The notes under the pieces were generated by a model that saw only the letters and a program-made list of their open reading frames with translations, did not search any database and was not told the origin of the DNA. 38,540 nt of DNA, taken from IMG/VR virus record IMGVR_UViG_3300029258_000952, positions 1-38,540 of that record, one strand, 5' to 3'. The stretch comes from a virus. How positions within the stretch are numbered: position 1 is the stretch's first letter; each line of letters opens with the position of its first letter. Positions 24,756 through 31,288 of the stretch are shown in pieces. The position numbers and the translations under genes were made by a program.

Positions 24756-24784
24756 ATGTAAACCTAATGTAAAGGTTATGTAAA
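24756..24784 (+). promoter_or_regulatory. Triple ATGTAAA repeat, 11-bp period (site A)
   Basis: ATGTAAA occurs at 24756-24762, 24767-24773 and 24778-24784, exactly 11 bp apart, so all three face the same side of the helix. The group lies 15 bp upstream of the -35 box of the early promoter. The same array is found at 31256-31284. Likely binding sites of an activator or repressor; phased A-tracts acting as a bend or UP element are the alternative. Confidence 0.75.
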
Positions 24785-24799
24785 AACCTCTGCGAATCC

Positions 24800-24828
24800 T
24801 TGCATTTGGAACCCCAAGGGGCTATATT
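24800..24828 (+). promoter_or_regulatory. Promoter of the accessory/replication operon
   Basis: TTGCAT (24800-24805), exactly 17 bp, TATATT (24823-24828), with a second -10 option TATTAT at 24825. The start would be near 24835, just ahead of GGGAGAG and the ATG at 24857. It is the only clear gap between the lysis block and the right-hand genes. Confidence 0.7.
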
Positions 24829-24856
24829 ATAGGTATACCAACAAGGGAGAGACCCA

Positions 24857-25150
24857 ATGAAACATTATTACCTGGCACAAAAAAGCGGACTAAGGGGTTA
24901 TCCCTGGCATGTTGAGCGGTATTCAGGCTCAATAGACGAACATAGAGAAAAACTCGCGAGAATGCTTAATGAAGCCCAGCACGATGCCGAAATGTCGGGG
25001 GTATTGGAATACTGCCACACAGTAGTAGCAACACGGAAAATCGGGGAAGGGAAACACATTCCCGCACATTTGGTTACTGCCCATCAATCAATTATGGACA
25101 TTGAGAGAGACGCAGAATTGAAAACATTAGTAGCTGGCATGGCCAATTGA
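24857..25150 (+). CDS. Hypothetical protein, first gene of the right-hand operon
   Basis: 97 residues, AGGGAGAG upstream. A mixed small protein with His and Tyr-rich N-terminus (MKHYYLAQK) and a helical middle (HREKLARMLNEAQHDAEMSG). No DNA-binding or enzymatic motif is visible. As the first gene after a regulated promoter it is a candidate host-takeover protein, but function is unknown. Confidence 0.6.
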   Translation: MKHYYLAQKSGLRGYPWHVERYSGSIDEHREKLARMLNEAQHDAEMSGVLEYCHTVVATRKIGEGKHIPAHLVTAHQSIMDIERDAELKTLVAGMAN

Positions 25151-25165
25151 GTAATGGAGGACGAG

Positions 25166-25426
25166 ATGAAAAAGGAACGACAGGCGAAAGATACAATGCT
25201 TTTTGGATGGGTACCGAACAGAACACCCGTCCGTCAGACCACGCGACGCGGGATTAGCGTTAAGCGATCCCATCTTGGACTTACGACTCCATGGGACAGG
25301 CTCGTAGATCGCGAGCTAGACCCATGGGACTGTCCCGTGAGCGAGACTGCGAGCGATGGCAGCGTGTTTTGGTATTTCCGACTTGATGACGGAATGTACC
25401 AATGGGCGCACGTAAAAAGCAATTGA
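25166..25426 (+). CDS. Small basic hypothetical protein
   Basis: 86 residues from ATG 25166, chosen because GGAGG at about 25157 sits 5 nt before it; the ATG at 25154 overlaps that site. Basic first half (RQTTRRGISVKRSH), acidic and aromatic second half (FWYFRLDDGMYQWAHV). Its DNA contains a repeated CCATGGGAC word (25289 and 25322) and the inverted repeat GGGACTGTCCC. No family recognised. Confidence 0.55.
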   Translation: MKKERQAKDTMLFGWVPNRTPVRQTTRRGISVKRSHLGLTTPWDRLVDRELDPWDCPVSETASDGSVFWYFRLDDGMYQWAHVKSN

Positions 25427-25437
25427 TAACCAACACC

Positions 25438-25453
25438 GGCCCCTACGGGGGCC
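25438..25453 (+). terminator. UACG-loop intercistronic hairpin
   Basis: GGCCCC, loop TACG, GGGGCC is a perfect 6-bp stem with a UNCG-type tetraloop. No T-run follows. It may attenuate transcription or protect mRNA ends, like the similar hairpin after the capsid gene. Confidence 0.5.
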
Positions 25454-25471
25454 AACCTAAAGGGGGATGAC

Positions 25472-25762
25472 ATGGGAAGAAAAGCGAAAGGAAACTGGAC
25501 AGATCGTGTGGGGGAGCTGAGGTCATGTTTGTTTCTTACCGCGAACGATATCGCGGAATGGTCCGGGGTAAAGCCCCAGGCAGTGCGGAGGATGTTTCAG
25601 CGGCACGGAATCACCCCCCTGATGAAATCGGCGCGCCCAAGAACGTGGCTTGGATTTGACATTCAGGTGAGATTTCTTGGCCACGTGAAAGCTACGCAGG
25701 TCCAGGAAAAATGGGAACATTACACCGGCTGGCAAAGATGGGAAGGGGAAGAGCTGATATGA
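25472..25762 (+). CDS. Putative helix-turn-helix DNA-binding protein
   Basis: 96 residues, AAGGGGG upstream. A helix-turn-helix is suggested at about residues 22-48: FLTANDIAEWSGVKPQAVRR then MFQRHGI, with the pattern of a recognition helix preceded by a turn (SGVKPQA). The second half is Trp-rich and basic. It could be a transcription regulator of this phage and is one candidate for the protein that binds the 11-bp arrays. The link to a given operator is a guess. Confidence 0.5.
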   Translation: MGRKAKGNWTDRVGELRSCLFLTANDIAEWSGVKPQAVRRMFQRHGITPLMKSARPRTWLGFDIQVRFLGHVKATQVQEKWEHYTGWQRWEGEELI

Positions 25763-26046
25763 AAGACCGAATCGTAATCCTTGCTGAAATCCTGATGATC
25801 CTTGGCGGGATCTTCGCTGCCGGGATGCTCTCTGATGCGGTCTTCGGCACAAAGGATCATTTTTCGCCAGTAATCGCTCTGTGTGGGGCGTTTGCCTTTT
25901 TGGCGGCGTGTTGGCAGTTGAGTAAGCTGTTTGACCGAATTATCGTAGCTCAGGCTGCAAAAAACGATGAAACGGATCGACTCATGGCCGAAGCCATGCG
26001 GGTCATTGCGGAACGGCAAAGAATCGACATGGACACCAAGACTTGA
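25759..26046 (+). CDS. Two-span membrane protein
   Basis: 95 residues from ATG 25759, overlapping the previous stop (ATGA) with GGGGAAGAG upstream. Two hydrophobic spans at about 5-25 (IVILAEILMILGGIFAAGML) and 36-52 (VIALCGAFAFLAACW) are followed by a charged helical tail (AKNDETDRLMAEAMRVIAER). A two-span protein of this size could be a holin or antiholin, yet it is expressed with early genes, away from the endolysin. Function unknown. Confidence 0.5.
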   Translation: MKDRIVILAEILMILGGIFAAGMLSDAVFGTKDHFSPVIALCGAFAFLAACWQLSKLFDRIIVAQAAKNDETDRLMAEAMRVIAERQRIDMDTKT

Positions 26047-26097
26047 AATCCCAGAGAAAGGCTTAATATTTGATCCAAGGGAAAAAGGGGAGGGGTT

Positions 26098-27114
26098 ATG
26101 GAGTACGGAGATTTTATTCGCTCACGTGTTATGCAGATGGAAGCCACGGGGTTTTCGGTTGACAAAGAAGACTTGAATCAAAACTTGTTTCCGTTTCAAA
26201 AACCAATCGTTCAATGGGCGATTCGGAAGGGCAGAGCGTGTTTGTTCGAGGATTGCGGGCTTGGGAAAACAATCCAGTCTCTCGAATGGGCGCATCAGGT
26301 GATCCTGAAAACCGGCGGCAACGTCTTGATTGTGGCTCCGCTTGCGGTGGCGACACAGACAGTTGGTGAAGGTAAACGATTTGGGTATCACGTCACAAAA
26401 TGCCGCACTCAAGATGATGCTCGCGCCGGAATAAACATTACGAATTATGAGATGCTGGCACATTTTGACCAAACTAAGTTCGAAGGCGTCGTGTTGGACG
26501 AATCCAGCATTTTGAAATCATACTCTGGCAAGATCCGAAATCAAATCATCGACATGTTTAGTGATACTGATTATAGGCTGGCGTGTACTGCCACACCAGC
26601 CCCAAATGATTATGAAGAACTTGGAAATCATGTTGAGTTTCTTGGAATAATGACCCGCGTGGAAATGCTCGGAATGTTTTTTATCGCAAAGAATGGCCTG
26701 GAGCATGGCAAACGATTGAAAAAACACGCGGAGGTAGAATTCTGGCGGTGGGTGTCTTCATGGGCTGTGTTCATTCGGAAGCCTAGCGATATTGGATTTG
26801 ATAATAATGGGTTTGATCTGCCAGAACTCAAAATTCACCATCACATCTTGGCGATGGATAAACCTCTGGACGGGAAGCTGTTTGTTGAGCCAGCCAGAAC
26901 ATTATCAGAGCGCAGACAGGCAAGGCGCGAGTCTATCTCGGAACGGACACAAAAGACCGTTGAAATACTCAGTGGAGCCGATGGGCAATGTTTGGTATGG
27001 TGCAACCTAAACGACGAAAGCGCAGCACTCTCCAAAGCTATTAGCGGCGCTGTTGAGATTAAAGGATCAGACACGGCGGAGCATAAGGAGTCGGCACTAA
27101 TCGGATTCGTATGA
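26098..27114 (+). CDS. SNF2/DEAD-like helicase, C-terminally truncated
   Basis: 338 residues, GAGGGG upstream. A superfamily 2 helicase-like ATPase: Gln at 34 in FPFQKP (Q-type motif), Walker A CGLGKT (53-58), motif Ia LIVAPLAV (77-84), motif II LDESS (133-137), motif III CTATPAPND (163-171). The second RecA domain begins (CLVWCNLNDESAALSKAI) but stops at ESALIGFV. The missing motifs V and VI are found partly in the next frame: YEQFYQAIRRSWRFGQK lies at 27110-27160. Homologous phage proteins known to me are one long helicase-methyltransferase. Activity of the shortened ATPase is doubtful. Confidence 0.7.
   Translation: MEYGDFIRSRVMQMEATGFSVDKEDLNQNLFPFQKPIVQWAIRKGRACLFEDCGLGKTIQSLEWAHQVILKTGGNVLIVAPLAVATQTVGEGKRFGYHVTKCRTQDDARAGINITNYEMLAHFDQTKFEGVVLDESSILKSYSGKIRNQIIDMFSDTDYRLACTATPAPNDYEELGNHVEFLGIMTRVEMLGMFFIAKNGLEHGKRLKKHAEVEFWRWVSSWAVFIRKPSDIGFDNNGFDLPELKIHHHILAMDKPLDGKLFVEPARTLSERRQARRESISERTQKTVEILSGADGQCLVWCNLNDESAALSKAISGAVEIKGSDTAEHKESALIGFV
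27101..27108 (+). other. Probable deletion junction splitting a helicase-methyltransferase fusion
   Basis: TCGGATTC at 27101-27108 can be read as the end of LIGF in the first frame and as the start of SDSYEQFY in the second. Conserved helicase residues that normally lie between these (the TKPxIAGxGxNWQ region) are absent. A deletion between two copies of this 8-bp word would leave exactly this join and shift the frame. An in-frame TAA at 27098-27100 blocks the second frame upstream. Confidence 0.5.
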
Positions 27115-27304
27115 GCAATTTTACCAGGCAATTCGTCGAAGTTGGCGATTTGGGCAAAAGAACAAGGTGGATGTTCATATCGTAATCTCAGAAGCAGAAG
27201 TTGCGGTGATGGACAATATTGACAGGAAACACAAGCAGGTTGAAAAGATGGCCACAAGTATCGCTCGAAATATAAGCGAATACACCATAAAGGAGATCGG
27301 GGAA

Positions 27305-28246
27305 ATGAAGCGAGAAGCAAAGGACCATAAAACTGATATTGCGACCGGGACGGATTGGAAATTACACCTGGGAGATTGCGTGGATGTCTATCGGGAGATT
27401 GAATCGGATTCGGTTGGATTTACAATATTCTCTCCGCCGTTCGTGTCGTTGTACGTTTATTCTGACCTGGAGCGTGACATGGGAAACTGCAAAAACGATG
27501 AAGAGTTTTTCAAGCACTTCGCGTATCTGATTCCTGAGATTTACAGAACCACGATGCCAGGTCGATGTGTTTCGATTCATTGCATGAATTTGTCTTCGAC
27601 AAAAACAACTCACGGTCATATCGGAATCAGGGACTTCCGTGGTGAGATTATTCAGGCGTTTGAAAAGGAAGGATTTTATTATCATTCCGAACATGTAATT
27701 TGGAAAGATCCACTTGTTCAGGCAATGCGATCAAAAGTAATCGGCTTGCTTCATAAGCAGATATGCAAAGATTCGGCGTTATGCCGTGCTGGATTGCCGG
27801 ATTATCTTGTAACACTCAGGAAACCAGGGGAGAATCCAAAGCCAATCGACCACCCGAACGGACTAACTCGTTTTGTTGGACTGGAGCCGCCAACCGTGGA
27901 GGGTCGAAAATTCAGTCATTTCGTGTGGCAGAAGTATGCCTCTCCCGTGTGGATGGACATTGATATTCAGAACACCCTGAATCATCGGGCGGCAAAGGCG
28001 CAAAATGACGAGAGGCACGTTTGCCCTCTCCAACTTGACGTCATTGAAAGGGCGCTGACTCTTTGGAGCAAAGAGGGCGATCTTGTGGCGTCGCCGTTTG
28101 CCGGAATCGGGTCTGAAGGGTATGTGGCGGTTAAAATGAACCGTCGCTTTATTGGCGCCGAACTCAAAGAATCCTACTTTGACATCGCAAAAAAGAACCT
28201 CGCGTCCGCGCTGGAAGATCGGGAACAGTTGGAGCTTTTCGGATGA
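27305..28246 (+). CDS. DNA methyltransferase (N4-cytosine/N6-adenine type), N-terminally detached
   Basis: 313 residues from ATG 27305 (AGGAG 9 nt upstream); a GTG at 27167 would give 359 residues but has no ribosome binding site. Motif IV comes first (FTIFSPPF, about residues 40-47), and the SAM-binding motif I is C-terminal (ASPFAGIGSEGY, followed by GAELKESYFDIA), the beta-class order of amino-methyltransferases. The catalytic tetrapeptide SPPF suits N4-cytosine or N6-adenine. The frame continues upstream to 27101 and encodes the helicase remnant VDVHIVISEAEVAVMDNI. Probably protects phage DNA from host restriction. The stop overlaps the MazG-like gene. Confidence 0.8.
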   Translation: MKREAKDHKTDIATGTDWKLHLGDCVDVYREIESDSVGFTIFSPPFVSLYVYSDLERDMGNCKNDEEFFKHFAYLIPEIYRTTMPGRCVSIHCMNLSSTKTTHGHIGIRDFRGEIIQAFEKEGFYYHSEHVIWKDPLVQAMRSKVIGLLHKQICKDSALCRAGLPDYLVTLRKPGENPKPIDHPNGLTRFVGLEPPTVEGRKFSHFVWQKYASPVWMDIDIQNTLNHRAAKAQNDERHVCPLQLDVIERALTLWSKEGDLVASPFAGIGSEGYVAVKMNRRFIGAELKESYFDIAKKNLASALEDREQLELFG

Positions 28247-28584
28247 ATGATTCTTTCACGGCCCAAATGACAAAAATTGACCAATTTGCAAAAACCCGCA
28301 AATACGAGCGATTCCACACGCCAAAAAACCTCTCCATGGCTTTAGCAGTCGAAGCAGCGGAACTCATGGAGCATTACCAATGGCTCGAACCTGGACAGGA
28401 CGCGGATGTCTTCGCAGCACAAGACGAGATAGCGGACGTGATGATATACGCGCTTCGGATGTGTTCGGTGCTCGGGGTTGATCCAGCGTTTGCGATTGGC
28501 TTGAAGTTGGGAAAAAACGAGATGAAACACCCGGCGGGGTATGGCGGTGAAATCGAGCAATGGGAGAAACCAACCGAAAGGTGA
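28243..28584 (+). CDS. MazG-like nucleotide pyrophosphohydrolase
   Basis: 113 residues, ATGA overlap with the methyltransferase. All-alpha NTP-PPase of the MazG/dCTPase type: metal-binding EAAEL (Glu37, Glu40, Glu41-region) in the first core helix and DEIADVMIY (Asp61, Glu62, Asp65) in the second, preceded by NLSMALAVEAAELMEHYQW. Such enzymes hydrolyse noncanonical or particular nucleotides, and some phage members alter the host nucleotide or ppGpp pool. The last 20 residues (HPAGYGGEIEQWEK) are a variable tail. Likely cytoplasmic. Confidence 0.8.
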   Translation: MNDSFTAQMTKIDQFAKTRKYERFHTPKNLSMALAVEAAELMEHYQWLEPGQDADVFAAQDEIADVMIYALRMCSVLGVDPAFAIGLKLGKNEMKHPAGYGGEIEQWEKPTER

Positions 28585-28588
28585 CACA

Positions 28589-28617
28589 TTGCACATTCGT
28601 GTAGTTTGTTGTATAAT
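28589..28617 (+). promoter_or_regulatory. Strong sigma70-like promoter of the replication genes
   Basis: TTGCAC (28589-28594), 17-bp spacer, consensus TATAAT (28612-28617), then GAGG and an ATG at 28633. It is the best-matching promoter in the window and should need no activator. Confidence 0.75.
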
Positions 28618-28632
28618 AAAAGCGAGGTAGAA

Positions 28633-28848
28633 ATGAGGAACCGGATTCACACGGGGGCGATGATAGCCCCAGACATTCGAGAAAAAATGGTCGAGAAGTC
28701 AAGAGAGATGCGCGTGTCTTTGTCGAGATTTATCGAGATCTGCGCCGTGCATTACCTTGAGCAACACAAAAACAGTAACACAGAAAGCGTTACGTCTGCG
28801 TTACCAGAATCTCAGAGGTGTAACGGTGGCATGGATAAAAGTCGATGA
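28633..28848 (+). CDS. Ribbon-helix-helix DNA-binding protein
   Basis: 71 residues from ATG 28633 with GAGG upstream. Short beta strand (RIHTGAMI) then two helices (APDIREKMVEKSREMR and SLSRFIEICAVHYLEQHK) match the Arc/CopG ribbon-helix-helix fold of small dimeric repressors. The C-terminal 25 residues are polar and may be flexible; the gene overlaps the replication gene by 23 nt. Being first after the strong promoter, it may autoregulate it, and it could bind one of the repeated operator words here. That link is inferred only. Confidence 0.65.
   Translation: MRNRIHTGAMIAPDIREKMVEKSREMRVSLSRFIEICAVHYLEQHKNSNTESVTSALPESQRCNGGMDKSR
28775..28825. promoter_or_regulatory. GTAACGC-type repeats at the replication gene start
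   Basis: GTAACAC at 28775, GCGTTAC at 28787-28793 and 28798-28804 (11 bp apart, inverted relative to GTAACGC), and TGTAACG at 28819-28825 overlapping the spacer between GAGGTG and the GTG start of the next gene. The same words recur inside that gene. Suggests autoregulation by the encoded protein. Confidence 0.5.
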
Positions 28849-29686
28849 ATTCACGTTTCAAAAGCCGGAAATCCTTAACATGTCGATGACGTTAGGGCTT
28901 CCTGAAACTCAAATATTTGGGGCTGTCGTGCTTTTTTGGCAATGGGCAGACAAACTAACAGAGGACGGGATGATAAAGAGCGCAACACTGCAACACATCG
29001 ACAGAAACACCCGTATAGACGGGCTTGGTGAAGCGCTGCAAGGCGTTGGTTGGGTTAAGGTTACAAAAGACGGCTTGAGAATCCCAAACTTTGACAGACA
29101 TAACGGACAAAGCGCGAAAAAAAGAGCAATGACAGCCGAACGAGTGAAAAAACACAGAGAAAAGCCACCTGTGAAACGCAAGTGTAACGCAAATGTAACG
29201 CCTGAACCGTTACCAGAGAAGATAAGAGAAGATGAGATAAGAGAAGATAAAGAAAACAATAAGAAGGGACGAAAAACCGGCCATCCCATTTGGGTAGTGG
29301 ATGAATTCTGGCCATTCCTGGATAAACTTGCTGGAGTTTGGCCAAAGCACATCACTCCAGGTGAACTGTCAACAATCAAAGCAAAGGCCGAAAAACCAAA
29401 AACTTCACATGTCACAAAAAAGCGATGGCAGGCAGAAGAGATTCAGGCGGCTGTCCACGATTATTGGAATGCCATGAAGAAAAAAAATGGTGGAGACCCG
29501 ACCTACTGGATCGAGCTAAAGAATATCTTCCGCATTAAAGGCAATGCGGGATTATGCGAGTGGGAAACGTGGGCTGGAATGAAGCCGGTACAGCCACAAG
29601 TGCAAACGGCATATGATCGGAGTATTGCAGATAGCAGCCTTGAACAGTGGGCAAGAGAACAGGAGGAAAGAAATGCAATCCAATGA
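28826..29686 (+). CDS. Putative phage replication organiser/initiator
   Basis: 286 residues from GTG 28826, selected for GAGGTG 5 nt upstream. N-terminal about 90 residues look like a winged-helix domain (FQKPEILNMSMTLGLPETQI; GVGWVKVTKDGLRIPNFDRH), the layout of lambda O-like or DnaD-like replisome organisers. A charged linker (about 100-150, with KIREDEIREDKENNKKGR) follows, then a helical C-terminal domain (WQAEEIQAAVHDYWNAMKK) that may contact the helicase or its loader. The linker DNA carries TGTAACG repeats and purine-rich repeats, as in origins placed inside initiator genes. No ATPase motif. Confidence 0.65.
   Translation: MAWIKVDEFTFQKPEILNMSMTLGLPETQIFGAVVLFWQWADKLTEDGMIKSATLQHIDRNTRIDGLGEALQGVGWVKVTKDGLRIPNFDRHNGQSAKKRAMTAERVKKHREKPPVKRKCNANVTPEPLPEKIREDEIREDKENNKKGRKTGHPIWVVDEFWPFLDKLAGVWPKHITPGELSTIKAKAEKPKTSHVTKKRWQAEEIQAAVHDYWNAMKKKNGGDPTYWIELKNIFRIKGNAGLCEWETWAGMKPVQPQVQTAYDRSIADSSLEQWAREQEERNAIQ
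29172..29255 (+). repeat. Candidate replication origin inside the initiator gene
   Basis: TGAAACG (29172), TGTAACG (29183) and TGTAACG (29194) are exactly 11 bp apart, with CGTTAC (inverted) at 29208. They are followed by an A-rich purine tract with repeats of GATAAGAGAAGAT (about 29220-29252) that could unwind easily. Iterons next to an AT-rich tract inside an initiator gene match the lambda O pattern. Confidence 0.5.
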
Positions 29687-30287
29687 AATGTCAGAATTCA
29701 AGCGATCACTTAAGAGCGCCTTTTTCCCGGTGCAAGTTCCAGATGACGTTGTGCGCCTTTGGTGGAATTCATTGCTCAACTACTCACTGATCGACGTACA
29801 ACAGGCAATCAGCCGCGCCGTGATGGACCCCGAGCGTCGCGGGCCCTTAGACATGCCTGCCGTCATGCGGAAACTTGGCGGTGATCCTGAAAAGCTCGCA
29901 AGGCTGGCATGGAACGTGGTTTTTGATGCGCTCAAATATTCCGGGGCGTGGGTTGACTTTGGAGATCCGGCGATAACCGGCGCATTGATGGAAATAAACG
30001 GACTGAACGCAATCGGTGAAGCGTCCCCAAGGGAATTGCAATTCATGCGCCGGGAGTTTTGCGAGGCTTACAAGCGGATGCGTGAATCCGGGAGGGGAAC
30101 TCCAGGGGCAATCAGGTGCGGAGAAGGGATGTTACTCGATACCGTAAAAGTCGAACTTCCCTCAGAACTCCGCCAAATCGCGGCCAGCAAGTCAAACATG
30201 CTCGAAAGTGGCGAAAAGCGTCAGGAACGCGCAACGGATGAAGGCGCGTTGAAAAACGTGATGGAAAGGGTTAGGGGGATGGGATGA
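29673..30287 (+). CDS. DUF6475-like replication-associated protein
   Basis: 204 residues from ATG 29673 with AGGAGG upstream. The pattern Leu-x2-Asp-Val-x2-Ala-Ile, DPERRGPLDMPAVMRKLGG, LARLAWNVVFDALKYSGAWV, DFGDPAITGALMEINGL and FMRREFCEAYKRM fits DUF6475, a phage domain regularly found next to replication initiators. It is thought to take part in replication, perhaps as a helicase-loading partner, but no activity is visible and no Walker motif is present. Its stop overlaps the next mini-gene. Confidence 0.65.
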   Translation: MQSNEMSEFKRSLKSAFFPVQVPDDVVRLWWNSLLNYSLIDVQQAISRAVMDPERRGPLDMPAVMRKLGGDPEKLARLAWNVVFDALKYSGAWVDFGDPAITGALMEINGLNAIGEASPRELQFMRREFCEAYKRMRESGRGTPGAIRCGEGMLLDTVKVELPSELRQIAASKSNMLESGEKRQERATDEGALKNVMERVRGMG

Positions 30288-30382
30288 ATTGTGAACTAAA
30301 GTTTGTCGGCAAAGACGGGCAGATGTACCACTTGGTGTGGGATGGATACTTGGGCCGTTATTTTGTTTTGCGGGTGAGATGA
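30284..30382 (+). CDS. 32-residue miniprotein
   Basis: A short frame, ATG 30284 overlapping the previous stop (ATGA), ending at 30382. It encodes MNCELKFVGKDGQ, then MYHLVWDGYLGRYFVLRVR, a likely beta-hairpin. Translational coupling and lack of any other use of these bases support expression; function unknown. Confidence 0.45.
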   Translation: MNCELKFVGKDGQMYHLVWDGYLGRYFVLRVR

Positions 30383-30393
30383 AGGGGGATGTG

Positions 30394-30537
30394 ATGACAT
30401 TTGTTGAATGGGTCTTAGTCGCGTTGCTGTTTGTGAGTGGTTTCAAAGCTGCGTATGAGTTTGGGAAATATCATGGCCACAACCAAGGGGTAGCGCAAGA
30501 ACGAGATGCTTGCCGGAAACGGGCTAGGGGGATGTGA
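30394..30537 (+). CDS. Small single-span membrane protein
   Basis: 47 residues from ATG 30394 with AAGGGGG about 6-8 nt upstream; ATG 30379 lies too close to or within that site. A single hydrophobic helix at about 3-22 (FVEWVLVALLFVSGFKAAYE) is followed by a basic tail with His and Arg (KYHGHNQGVAQERDACRKRA). Probably anchored in the inner membrane with the tail in the cytoplasm. Function unknown. Confidence 0.5.
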   Translation: MTFVEWVLVALLFVSGFKAAYEFGKYHGHNQGVAQERDACRKRARGM

Positions 30538-30815
30538 TGAAAGTTTGGTACAGAATCCCAGAGGAATGCGACGAATCGTTTTACGATATAGAAATCCCAG
30601 ACCCATCCGATTTGATGCGACCAATAGAGCAGGATTGGATAGTCAAAGAGTGTGCCGAACACTACTACCAGAGTTGTGACGGGTGGGAATCTTCGTGGCC
30701 TTTGGTTATATCGCTACATATAACTGAGCATGGGGAAGAAATCGCCAGGTTCGACGTCGAAATGGATTTTGATCCTGTATTTTATGCGTCAAGGGTTGTA
30801 ATTGACAACGAATAA
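30537..30815 (+). CDS. Acidic hypothetical protein
   Basis: 92 residues from ATG 30537, sharing TGATG with the previous stop. Strongly acidic and aromatic, with beta segments (VISLHITEHGEEIARFDVEM) after a helix (EQDWIVKECAEHYYQSC). The acidic, compact character is seen in DNA mimics and small inhibitors of host enzymes, but that is only a compositional hint. No family recognised. Confidence 0.5.
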   Translation: MKVWYRIPEECDESFYDIEIPDPSDLMRPIEQDWIVKECAEHYYQSCDGWESSWPLVISLHITEHGEEIARFDVEMDFDPVFYASRVVIDNE

Positions 30816-30859
30816 CTCCATCGATGCCTAATTAGGCCCTTGGCTGGTATGCACGTGTA

Positions 30860-30877
30860 GGGGAGGGCAACCTCCCC
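30860..30877 (+). terminator. GCAA-loop intercistronic hairpin
   Basis: GGGGAGG, loop GCAA, CCTCCCC is a perfect 7-bp stem capped by a GNRA tetraloop, placed 16 nt before a GTG start. No T-run. Stable mRNA element or weak terminator between two genes. Confidence 0.5.
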
Positions 30878-30892
30878 GGAAAGGAATGCCCA

Positions 30893-31261
30893 GTGAATAA
30901 GCCAAAAAACCGCTTCCAGCAAATCGAAGAACGCGCCCTATCAGGGCAACCCATCCCGGCAGATGACGTGCAATACATTTGCCGCCTTGCGAGGTATCAC
31001 GCAAAACTCGCATCGGATCGAGGCCGGTCAACAAACTGGAATGATTTTTATTGGTCAGGAATCGTTCGGCCAATCTCCCGGGCGTGGGGTGAATCCGAGC
31101 CTGAAGTACACGAATTCATGAAGGGGCTACTCCCGGGCGGCAAGGAATCCACACGTGACCTCACGCGCGAGGAAAGCCGAATTTACTCCGATGCGTGCAT
31201 CCAGTGGGCGGCAGAAAACCTTGGCTTGGCGCTTTTCTACCCCGACGAATTGGAAATGTAA
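30893..31261 (+). CDS. Hypothetical protein
   Basis: 122 residues from GTG 30893 with AAAGGA about 9 nt upstream. N-terminal region RFQQIEERALSGQPIPADDV then a helical middle (YICRLARYHAKLASDRGRST) and an acidic C-terminus. No catalytic motif visible. The stop codon lies inside the first ATGTAAA of the downstream array, so gene end and operator overlap. Confidence 0.55.
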   Translation: MNKPKNRFQQIEERALSGQPIPADDVQYICRLARYHAKLASDRGRSTNWNDFYWSGIVRPISRAWGESEPEVHEFMKGLLPGGKESTRDLTREESRIYSDACIQWAAENLGLALFYPDELEM

Positions 31262-31284
31262 AGATCATGTAAAGATCATGTAAA
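31256..31284 (+). promoter_or_regulatory. Triple ATGTAAA repeat, 11-bp period (site B)
   Basis: ATGTAAA at 31256-31262, 31267-31273 and 31278-31284; the unit ATGTAAAGATC is perfect twice. Same phasing as the array at 24756-24784. The distance to the -10 box is exactly 11 bp shorter than at site A, so the same helix face is presented to polymerase. Relative to the expected start the sites span about -68 to -40, a usual activator position. Confidence 0.75.
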
Positions 31285-31288
31285 CTAC

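Noticed and set aside
24800-24828. CCCCAAGGGG in the early promoter as a terminator
   Set aside because: The 4-bp stem is too short and no T-run follows; it is part of the promoter spacer.
25759-26046. Two-span protein as the definite holin
   Set aside because: Topology fits, but it is in the early block far from the endolysin; only kept as a membrane protein of unknown role.
27101-27166. Programmed frameshift joining helicase and methyltransferase
   Set aside because: Conserved helicase residues are missing at the join and no slippery run is present; a simple shift would not restore the protein. Deletion or a sequence error fits better.
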